Shown here piece after piece: positions 25,575 to 34,100 of a stretch of DNA of 64,000 bases. Made by a program: the position numbers and the translations under genes. The stretch is from Archilochus colubris (lineage: Eukaryota > Chordata > Aves > Apodiformes > Trochilidae): positions 17,963,158-18,027,157 of the forward strand of contig CM041097.1 of the NCBI GenBank assembly GCA_023079485.1. Direction: 5' to 3'. Under the pieces are notes generated by a model that saw nothing but the letters and a program-made list of their open reading frames with translations, did not search any database and was not told the DNA's origin. The first letter of the stretch is position 1. Each line of letters begins with the position of its first letter.

Positions 25575-26250
25575 TGAGTACAGCTTGGATGCCATGGAGG
25601 TCACCACAGCCCTGGAGCTTCCCCCAGCAAGAGGAAGGCTCAGGTGGCCAAGAAGGCCAATGGCATCCTGGCCTGGATCAGGAACAGCGTGGCCAGCAGG
25701 TCCAGGGAAGTGATTCTGCCCCTGTGCTCAGCCCTGGTGAGGCCACAGCTTGAGTCCTGTGTCCAGTTCTGGGCCCCTCAGCTCAGGAAGGAGATTGAGG
25801 TGCTGGAGCAGGTCCAGAGAAGAGCAAGGAGGCTGTGAAGGGATCCAGCACAAGTCCTGTGAGGAAGGGCTGAGGGAGCTGGGGTGTTGAGGCTGGAGAA
25901 GAGGAGGCTCAGGGGAGACCTCATCACTCTCTCCAACTCCCTGAAAGGAGGTTGGAGCCAGGGGGGGGTTGGGCTCTGCTCCCAGTCAGACAAGAGGGCA
26001 GGGTCTCAAGTTGTGCCAGGGGAGGGTTAGGTTGGATATTGGGAAGAAATTCTTTCCAGAGAGGGTGATCAGACATTGGAATGGGCTGCCCATGGAGGTG
26101 GTGGATTCTCCATCCCTGGAGGTTTTTAAGAAGAAACAGAATGTGGCACTGAGTGCCATGGGCTGGGAACCACGGGGGGAGTGGATCAAGGGTTGGACTT
26201 GATGATCTCAGGGGTCCTTTCCAACCCGGATGATTCTGGGATTCTGTGAA
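25575..26250 (+). mobile_element. CR1 LINE, 5'-truncated 3' end (sense)
   Basis: The clear core runs from about 25,635 (gctcaggtggccaagaaggccaatggcatcctggcctgg) to the tail gattctgggattctgtgaa ending near 26,248. The reading frame at 25,650-25,838 encodes the last part of the CR1 reverse-transcriptase [43 protein letters not shown] and [13 protein letters not shown], then a stop. After frameshifts the terminal motif [20 protein letters not shown] reappears at 26,070-26,130. The element is non-functional. The 60 bases before 25,635 may or may not belong to it. Confidence 0.93.
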
Positions 26251-26559
26251 GGCTGCAGATTCCTGGGATGGGTGAGCAGGGTGAGGAAACTCCTGTGCAG
26301 TCCAGTTCCTGTGATCGGAAACCTGAGAGCAGAGAGCATGGAGCTGCCTCCTGTACCCAGGGGGCAAAGAGCTGGGGAGAATTTGAGGCTGGGGAGATGC
26401 TGAGCCTCGTATTGGGCCGGCAAATGGAAATCTGCATTCCCCTGATGGCATTCGGGACTTGGCTGCTCAGGGGCTGCGTGTGGCACAGCAGCAGCTCCAT
26501 TGCCAAGTGGAGGAGAGGTTGGTGACAGCTGACAGTGAAAATAAAACCCTCTGAGCTTG
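26251..26559. other. Spacer between CR1 and CpG-rich block
   Basis: Moderately GC-rich single-copy sequence with long but unsupported overlapping ORFs on the - strand. Nothing definite is seen. Confidence 0.5.
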
Positions 26560-26699
26560 CAAACTGCGCTCCTTCCCCCGAGCTGGGCACTTTCTGAAGG
26601 CACACGGGGCTGTGAGAGCCAAGTGAGGGCTGGACCGGGGGAGCAGCTCCCCGCAGCACCTCCTGCCCCACAGCTCCCGCTCTCTGCTGCCCAGAGGAG

Positions 26700-26960
26700 T
26701 CCCCGTGGTCGGGGGAGTCCTTGGGGTCGGAGGAGTTCTCGGGATCAGAGCAGTCCCCGGCGTGGGGGGAGTCCCTGGGATCGGATCAGTCCCCGGGATC
26801 GGGGGAGTCCTCGGGATCGGGGGAGTGCCCGGGGTCGGAGGAGTCCCCGGGATCAGAGCAGTCCCCTGGATCAGATCAGTCCCCGGGATGGGAGGAATTC
26901 CCGGGATCCCGGGATGGGAGCAGTTCCCGGTATGGGAGCAGCTCCCGGGATCGGGCTCTC
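26700..26960. repeat. Minisatellite, 18-bp unit (consensus near ccccgggatcgggggagt)
   Basis: About 13 to 14 degenerate copies lie head to tail, with variants such as cctcgggatcgggggagt, gcccggggtcggaggagt, ccccgggatcagagcagt and tcccggtatgggagcagc. Because 18 is divisible by 3 and the unit lacks stop codons in most frames, several frames on both strands stay open (Ser/Gly/Glu-rich on +, Pro/Gly/Thr-rich on -). These frames are a by-product of the repeat rather than evidence of a protein. Confidence 0.9.
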
Positions 26961-27222
26961 CCCATGCCCACGCGGGGCGGCGCGGGGCGCGGCGGCAGAG
27001 GTCGCTGCTGCCTGGTGAACGCGGGGCTGCGGCGCCATTTTGTGTCGTGCGGAGGCGCTGAGGAACCGCGACGGAGGAGACGGCAGCGGGGGCGGCACCG
27101 CCTGAGGCACCGCCTGAGGTGTCCCGGTCCCCGGGAAAGGCAGCTGCCTGCAGCCCAGCCGCGGGGTTGTGTCCCGGGGACAAGCAGGTCCCTATAGCCG
27201 AGCCGGGGTCAAGCAGCTGGAG

Positions 27223-27241
27223 AAAAAAAAAAAAAAAAAAA
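27223..27241. repeat. A19 homopolymer at the edge of the CpG block
   Basis: Nineteen consecutive A bases lie inside otherwise GC-rich sequence. No upstream AATAAA or retrogene body is recognisable, so I do not call a retrotransposed copy. Confidence 0.9.
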
Positions 27242-27429
27242 TAGTGTGAGGCGTCCGGCGGGGATCAGAGGGAGGCAGCGCTGAGGAGAGTGCCTGAGGT
27301 GCGCTGTGAAATGGTGGTGGAAAGGTCAGGAGCCTTCCTACAGCAACCCAGTCACACACATAGAACCTGCTCTCAGAGTCTGAGAAATCAAACTGATTTA
27401 CCCCGGATTAGGAGACGAGCTTCCAAATT

Positions 27430-27590
27430 AAAGTGGTTTTTTTTTTGTTTAGGTTTTGTTTGTTTGTTTTGGGTTTTGTTTGTTTGTTTTGGTTTTTGGT
27501 CATTTGTTTGGTTTAGTTCGTTTGTTTGTTTTAGTTCGTTTGTTTTAATTATTATTTTGTTTCCTTTTAATGTATTTCGTTTTTTCTTTC
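27430..27590. repeat. GTTT-rich simple repeat
   Basis: Interrupted (GTTT)n with gggttttg and agttcgtttg variants, continuing into T-rich sequence. It produces an artificial Phe/Leu-rich ORF on the + strand. Confidence 0.9.
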
Positions 27591-29620
27591 TTTTTTTTAA
27601 GCTAAAAACCCAGGGCTACTCTTCAAATTTTAAATCCTGTCCCTTTAGGATTCTTTACAAACTTCCATCTGCATCCTGCACCCTTGTTCAAGGGAAAGTG
27701 GAGCTGTTTCTGCACTAATTCCGAGGCTCCAGGAGGTGGAGCTTTACAATAAACAGATATTAGGATACAGTAAAACGGGCACTGGGGATGTTCCAGGGAT
27801 ATGGGGTTGAAAGATGAGTGTTGCACGATTTTTTTTTTCTCTGTCCCAAGCTGGAAAGTTCGGTGACTTCATTACTGTCCCTGCAGGTTTCAACAGGTTG
27901 AGTTAAATAACTTTGTTCTGGAGCAGGACTGGTCTTGTAAGAGATTCATGCTTGTCAATTGCACAATTTCCCAGCCTCTAAACCCCGCTGTGCTTTTTAC
28001 CTCTCTGCAGTCCCCCAAATCACACAAACTGTTGCAGCAGGACTGTGGAAGTGGAAGAGGTCTCAGGAAATCAGCCTGAGAAAACTTTTCAACCCTATGT
28101 CTGCAGTGAGAAGTGGCTTGGTCTGTTTGCTTTGCTCATGGTGTTCAGGAAAAGGAGTCATGGATTTAGATGACCATATAAAGGTCATATAAAGTGGTGG
28201 AGAAGTGGTGTTTCTCAGATTTCTCAAAGACCCTTTCCCAATGGCTTCAGGTGCTCTTTGCTGAACTCCTGTGTTGCATTTCATTATCAACTTGTAAAGG
28301 TGATAAGGGGACAGGCTGGGTTCTCTATCATGGTAATGACTGTTCATGTGGCAGACAGAGACTCCTGTTTTCTCCTGGCATCACTCATCTCCCTGGGAAT
28401 CATAGCAAGGAGTGACTGTCCCTGTTTACATGGGCCTCTCTCCATGCAATTACACACCAGGATATGGCCCTGGACTCCATAATTTTACTTGAGAAGTGAT
28501 TTATGTAAAACCCTGAACAACCTGGGAGTTAACACATGTCTTTTCCCTTCCAAGGTGACTGCTCTGACCACTGGGCTATTTGGTGCTGCACAAACTTGCT
28601 CTTTTTCTTTCTGGACTTATAACAATTTTGAATATTCTCTCCTACTAGGAACAAATTAAAAGGACAATAAAAAGCCCTTCTGTTATTACAAGACACTTAT
28701 TTCTATGCAATAGAACACAACAAAAACTGCTTTGAACAAAAGAAATGCCTTGTTTTCTTGGTACCCTAATACTCTAGGAATATGAGAATAGATGTCTGCC
28801 TCTTGGAATCTTACCAGCCTCTTTCTACTTCTGTTCTTTTGATTATTTATTCCTTTCTGCATTCTCTTTGAATTTCAACTCAGTCAAAGAGCTGTGCTCC
28901 ATGCACCAAAGGCCCTTCAGATCTCTTTTTCTGACTACAGGTCTTGGCTATCTTGTTTAAATAGATGTGTTCAAAGGGACCTGTGTGTGGCAGAGCCTCA
29001 AACTAGGTGCAGAGCTTCTACTTAGGGATCTGGCACTACCAGGGCTGAAATACCCCACAAAAACCAGACTTCTTCACTGTGTGATCTTAAAGGCATTCTT
29101 GCAGGGCTCTGTGGGTTCACAGAAGCCTTAGGCTTTTTTTCAGTCAGGGTGAGTACCTTCTAAAGGCACATAGAGCTGTTTTGAAATCTGTATATGAATA
29201 TGGGGAGATGTGACCTCTTAGAAGTAAGTTACTCTGCAGTTGCTAAACAACCAGCTTTTAAACATAAATATTTTCTTCTCATCCATCTAAAATGTTTAGA
29301 GTGAGATTTTCACCTTTATATAGCTTTAAAGGCTTACTTCATTGATACATAATAAAATGAAGTTTAAGAATTTAATGAAAAATATTAACCTAATCTTTGC
29401 ACGTTCATCAGAAATCTTCCCAAGAGGATCAGTATATAGATAGATCTTTTGCAATGCCTAGCAATAAACTCACCTGTTTATAAACCTGGCTACTCACAGG
29501 TTTCCATAATAACACAAATAAAACTAGAAATTGAAAAAAACGGTTCCCCAGCGAAAAATTGAGAGCTTTGAAAGCAACCCTTCAGGTGAGTGTGCAGGAG
29601 GGGTCTTTGCAATTAATATG
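27591..29620. other. Intergenic, no feature seen
   Basis: Single-copy AT-rich DNA without supported exons. A consensus donor-like CAG|GTGAGT sits at its right end (29,583-29,591) and could belong to an upstream exon of the candidate transcript that follows. Confidence 0.5.
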
Positions 29621-29630
29621 TAATTTATTT

Positions 29631-29701
29631 CAGCTGGTGTGTGTGTCAGCTGGTACCAATTCAAGCTCATCAGTGTAGCAGTGGAGGAGAAGGATAAAAA
29701 G
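29631..29701 (+). promoter_or_regulatory. Possible core promoter: two E-boxes, CCAAT, TATA-like
   Basis: Two CAGCTG E-boxes (29,631-29,636 and 29,647-29,652), a CCAAT (29,656-29,660) and a TATA-like GATAAAAAG (29,693-29,701) follow one another in the order and spacing of a regulated TATA promoter. A start site would fall near 29,725. A competing reading exists: a strong acceptor (ttgttttctgcag ending at 29,735) lies just after, so the region could be part of a short intron following the donor at 29,586. Confidence 0.35.
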
Positions 29702-29893
29702 AGGCTGGCCTCCTTCTACTGTTTGTTTTCTGCAGGCAAGGTTGGGTGCTATCTGGTGGCATTCTCTTTCTTTTAGTAGAGTTTAGGTTGTTTTTTTTTT
29801 CATTCAGTAAAGTTGCTTTTAGCTAGAAGGAAAGCAGTGTGATGTGGTGAGAGCTGCTGCATTAACAAGTTGGCTGGAGCATTGACCTAATGA

Positions 29894-29926
29894 ATGAAAG
29901 ATGTGGTTTTGGAAGGAGAGGGAGCT
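29894..29926 (+). CDS. Candidate microprotein gene, first coding exon
   Basis: ATG at 29,894 opens the frame MKDVVLEGEGA and ends in phase 0 at GCT|GTAAGT, a perfect donor. An in-frame TGA sits immediately before the ATG (29,891-29,893), so the frame cannot extend upstream within this exon. The start context is weak (T at -3, A at +4), and an overlapping ATG at 29,890 in another frame would give only a short peptide. The transcript start is either near 29,725 (TATA model) or the exon begins at 29,736 (acceptor model). I do not recognise the product. Confidence 0.3.
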
Positions 29927-30008
29927 GTAAGTATAAACCACCTTATAAATCGGGGTGTGCTGTCTGACAAAGGGGAGACTTTTAACCTGGGTTTCTTTTC
30001 CTTGGCAG

Positions 30009-30158
30009 TGTGGTGCCCTGGGAGGAGTTGGTGGTGGAGGTGATGTGATGAAGAGTGTGATAAAGAGTGTCTGCTCTTCAGTAGTGCAGGAGGTGTCCCC
30101 CTTGCTAAGGAGGAAAAAGTCCAGCTCTGAAATTATTGAGCTGAGTAATTCTGACTGA
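30009..30158 (+). CDS. Candidate microprotein gene, second coding exon with stop
   Basis: After an 82-bp intron (29,927-30,008; acceptor tttcttttccttggcag, branch-point-like ctgac at 29,963-29,967) the frame continues in phase 0. It runs CGALGGVGGGG, then DVMKSVIKSVCSSVVQEVSP, LLRRKK and SSSEIIELSNSD, then TGA. The product would be 60 residues: a Gly-rich linker, a probable amphipathic helix, a basic RRKK patch and a C-terminal S-S-S-E-I-I-E-L-S-N-S-D resembling a phospho-dependent SUMO-interacting motif. There is no signal peptide or membrane segment. The internal ATG at 30,048 has a better context and would give a 36-residue form. Coding status is a prediction; a non-coding transcript with a chance ORF is the main alternative. 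Confidence 0.33.
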   Translation, partial: CGALGGVGGGGDVMKSVIKSVCSSVVQEVSPLLRRKKSSSEIIELSNSD

Positions 30159-31123
30159 CCAGAGTTTCAGACTGAAGACTCTTCCCTTCCCTCTCCTTGC
30201 TTTAGAATGGATGAAAAGAGAAGTGTTTGTTGTGTGTTAGTGCAGACTGAACTGGAGAGGGCTTGACACCTAAACTGGGGAGATGTGGAGGGCAGCTGGT
30301 AGCAAACTGGCACTTGGAGTGATGTGTGGATGAAATCTGAGGTCAACCCTAAGATCTTTGATCAGGCAAACTTGCTCGAGGGACAGTCTTGACAGAATTA
30401 CAGATTAACTCTGAAAAAAAAAAGTAGTTTTTGAAGCTTTCTCTTCCTAGCGGACTTCAATGTGGAGCTCCAAGTCTTGGAAGGCTTTAAGTTATGTGGT
30501 TTGTTCCATAAATGATACAGAGCAAATGTTTTATATAATTCCATTGAAGAGAAATGTGAGCTTGTTGTTGTCTGCTGCTTTAAAAAAAAAAATGCTTTGA
30601 TGGTGGCTACACAGCCAGTCTTTGGCTGGCTAATTGGTGTAAGCAGCCACTCCAGTGCCAGTGGTTGCACTCTGGATGTGCTTGAGTGTGTCTGAAACTT
30701 TTTTTAAGCTTGTGAGAAGACTGAGCAACTTTTTTTTAATCAGCATTATTTAAGTGAAGGCAATTCTTCTAGAAGAGAAAACTGATGTGGAAGGGGTGTA
30801 AGAGGCAAAGGAAAGGGGAAACCGGAGGTGGGGGGCTAAAAGGTATATGTAGCTCAGACAACTTATGGCAGAGTTGGAATCCAAACTCCTTAATTTCTGA
30901 GTAAGGGAGGCTTTGCTTCCCAGGGCTCAAGGCATGAAATGTTGTAACTTGATTCTGTCCTTAGCCATCAACTGGTGTGAGGCTGTTCAAAGGATCTGAA
31001 TGTGTCTGTGTGGTGTTTGCTAATCTAAATCTGCTGCAAATGGATGGAGAAGCTGGTTAACATCTTGTGTGAAAGGTTATTCTGGAGCTGAAATTGCTTT
31101 AGGTGGCTCAGCTGTATTCTGTC

Positions 31124-31129
31124 AATAAA
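31124..31129 (+). terminator. Possible poly(A) signal of the candidate gene
   Basis: gtcAATAAAatgtgcc is followed by a GT-rich stretch (cttctgtgtgcttgtt near 31,165-31,180). It is the first canonical hexamer that I found after the predicted stop at 30,158, implying a 3' UTR of about 1 kb. Confidence 0.35.
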
Positions 31130-31149
31130 ATGTGCCATCAGTGGGGGAA

Positions 31150-34100
31150 CTGGCAGTAAAGCAGCTTCTGTGTGCTTGTTAATGGAAAGCACGTTTGAAG
31201 GGCAGCAGTGGAGTATTTGGGAGATGCAGTCAGCAACTGTATCATTTTCTGGGGTTTAGAATTTGAATGTGTTTAATTGCAATGGGCTGATATGATTTAT
31301 AGCTTGGATGTGATTCTTTTTCCTTTCTGTTGGCCAGTTTAAAGTGAGCTGTGTGGTGCACCTGTGCTGCCATGCTAGCTGGCTCTGTGAAGGGAAGAAA
31401 GAAGAATGCATTCCTAATATATTTATGCACGTGTTGGGAATACACCCTGTAACATCTCTGTAAAAGAATGTTGAATGTTTAAGCTTGGCATGGTACATGA
31501 CATCAGGTCTTTCCATTCTAGGAAGATGAGATGGAAGGAAGAATTTTGCCGAATAGTGAACTTGTCAAACTTCAAGTTGTAGTGTTGATTTCTGTCCCCA
31601 ACTTAAGCACGTGAGCCAGGCTGCTCCATGGTGTAGCTCTGCTTCCTTAAAGGGTAATTAAAAATCACTCCTGATAGTCATGCTGTAGGCTGGTGCCTTG
31701 TGCATAGTTTTAAAGGTTTTGTTTGGTTTTAATTTTGAATAAGAAAGGATGCTCTTGAAGGTAAGGCACTGGGAATCCAGAGCTCTCTATGTGCTTCTTG
31801 GTTTTGATGCATGCTTTCCATGTCACCTGGGGCAACCTATTGTTTTGTTTGTTTTCCTCCTTCCTGCTTATCCTGTCTTTTTAGGCTACGTTGACAGGGA
31901 TCTCCAGGCTTTTTCTGCATGGTGTTTCTGCCATCATAAGGCCTGATGTTGGTTGGGATTTCCAGGTATTATTGTAGAACAAGTCATGTTGAGCAGTGTT
32001 TCAGCAGATCTTATCTCCATGCAAAGTGTGATCCTGTTTGTAGAGAAACTGGAATTTTTTTCAGAACAGCATCCAGTCTGTATGGAGGGAATATTGTCAA
32101 TATATTGTCACTTAATATATTATCACTTAAAGCTTTCAGCTGATCTCAATAAGCTATATCATGCTGGCTACTTCAGTTTTAAATGCATTAAGGAGTACCT
32201 TGCCCATATTTGAAAATTGGTCTGTGAAATCCTACTGTACCACTAATTCTTCATCAGTGCTTATGAAATTGTTATTAGTTGATGGAACATTAACTATAGT
32301 GTAGCTGGGCCATATGAAAGCTTCTAATGAGTCAGTTTAGCAGTACATATGTGTTTTGTACAAACCAATTCAGCCTCACCCTTGGATACCATTTTAATCA
32401 CTCAGCAAAGGGTTCTGTGGGTCAGCATCCCGGAGTGCTGGTCTGCAGAAAAACAAATGAGTGATGTTTTTTTTTTTTTTAGCTTGTTACCATTTCAAGG
32501 CAACTTTAAAAAAAAGAGCAGAGACTGCTGCCTTGCCGGGCCCAGAGTTAAGATCTTGCTCACCCTTTCCTGCAGGAATACAAGTGTGCCCAGGCTTTGT
32601 TGTGACTGTGGTTCTCTCTTCTGGTGGGAGAGTGCTGGCTCTGGATCCAAATGGATTTATTTGGCTGTGGGTGGAGATGTTTTTGCCGCCTCTGGCTTTA
32701 TCTGTTCTTCCTGCAGATCTCTGCCCAGGGTAGCACCAACTCAGGTAAGCTGTGCCAGTTTTGTTTTAGATTTTTTTTTTTTTTCAGGTTTAGCTCTTCA
32801 TTGTAGAGTCCTGGACAGAGCCATGCTCTGTGGTAAGCTATCCAAGCAAGGTGGCTGTCCTCAGGTTGACATTTTAGTGAGTGCTGTCCTGCCTGAGGAT
32901 AAATCCCCAGGCCCTAGAACAGCTCTTGTTGCCCCACTGCAGGGGGGGAGCAAGGGGTGGGTTGGTGAAAAGTGCAGGCGGGCCAAGTATCTGTTTAATA
33001 ACAAGGTATTTAAAATAAAAATGTTTAGACTAGAGAACTTATTTGAGAATATTGAAATACTAAAATCCCAATGATATTTTTTGACAAACCTTGGGAAATA
33101 AACAGATTTATTCTTTGGAGTTGACATGTGTAGTAAGACATATTTTTGTCATACAGGCTTTTAATTTTTTTTTTTCCAGCAGAATGTAGGCTTGCTAGAT
33201 TAAGGACCAAAAGGATTAATGTGTATGGTTTATATTCATGAACTACCTAGCAGCCTCAGCCAGAGATCAGTGTTCTTTTATATAAAATGCAGGTTTCTAA
33301 AAGAATAGTAAAAAGCCTTTCTCCCACTCTACACAGTTTATCAGTTTCTTCCAGCTGAAGACCCAGACTATTGCTGTGGATGTGTTCAATGAAGGTGTAA
33401 ATCAAATCTGAGTGGTATTATGTGGAAATAGCAAATGAAAAACTAGTTTGTCAGCAGTTTTGACCAACACAGAACCATTTTTAGCTTTTGTGTGGAAGCA
33501 ACAACTGCCAGTTTGCCATTCTTGTGACTACTTGAGGAGAAAGAACACTCTCTCTAAAGAGGGGGAGGAGAGCTTTGAGCTTTGAGAGCTCTCACTCACA
33601 AGGCAAGGTGTTTAAGTATGATGAGAAGGATGGACAGGCTCTCCCAAAAATCATAAGCTATGTTTTTCTGATCCACAGCATTCCCACTTTGGGAATGTTA
33701 GCTGTAGATGAAGCACTTAACTGACCACTGAAGGAGTGCACCTTGGCATATCTGCAGAGCCAGCTGGATGGAATGAGGCTGAATGGGGCAGTCCCTGCAG
33801 CACTCTTTTCACTGAACCCACGTGCTGCCCATGGGGCTTACACCCAGGAAGGAGGAAGCACCCTCTTCTACTTGGTGTTAGTGGCCTAACATCTCTGAGA
33901 TTGGTACTTCAGTCCTCTTTAGCTTCCAAAAACTTAAAAAAACCCCAAAAAACAGGGTACAGTGGAAGGAGGGAGATCTTTAAGGGGGTTCTGTAACTGG
34001 AGAAGGAAGGACTGAAAACTATTTGGGAGGTAAAAGAACCGGATTTAGGCTTCCCCTGCCTGCCTGGATCAAAAGCAAACCCTCCCTTTTCTAAGGAAAG

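Larger units (their letters stand above)
26560..27330. promoter_or_regulatory. CpG-island-like block, possible orphan promoter
   Basis: This is the most GC- and CpG-dense stretch of the window, sharply bounded against AT-rich DNA on the right. It contains an 18-bp minisatellite (separate entry), GC-box-like runs, a 13-bp tandem duplication (caccgcctgagg x2 at 27,099-27,121) and the sequence GGCGCCATTTTGTG at 27,031-27,044. On the - strand that sequence reads AAAATGGCGCC, close to the YY1 element AANATGGCGGC that sits just downstream of many housekeeping start sites. Its orientation would fit leftward transcription. No matching coding exon is found on either side, so it may be an orphan island, a lncRNA promoter, or simply a GC-rich repeat. 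Confidence 0.5.

Noticed and set aside
26467..27183. 238-codon ORF on the - strand and the overlapping + strand ORFs of 118-158 codons in the CpG block
   Set aside because: Their length is explained by the stop-free 18-bp minisatellite and high GC content; the same interval is open in several frames at once.
27223..27241. A19 run as the tail of a processed pseudogene
   Set aside because: The upstream sequence is a CpG-rich minisatellite region with no intronless gene copy, and no target-site duplication is visible.
32349..33074. 241-codon ORF on the + strand
   Set aside because: It crosses several T-runs that yield Phe runs, is very rich in Cys, Ser and Phe, has no recognisable domain, and shows no promoter or splice context. 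An ORF this long occurs by chance in GC-richer stretches.
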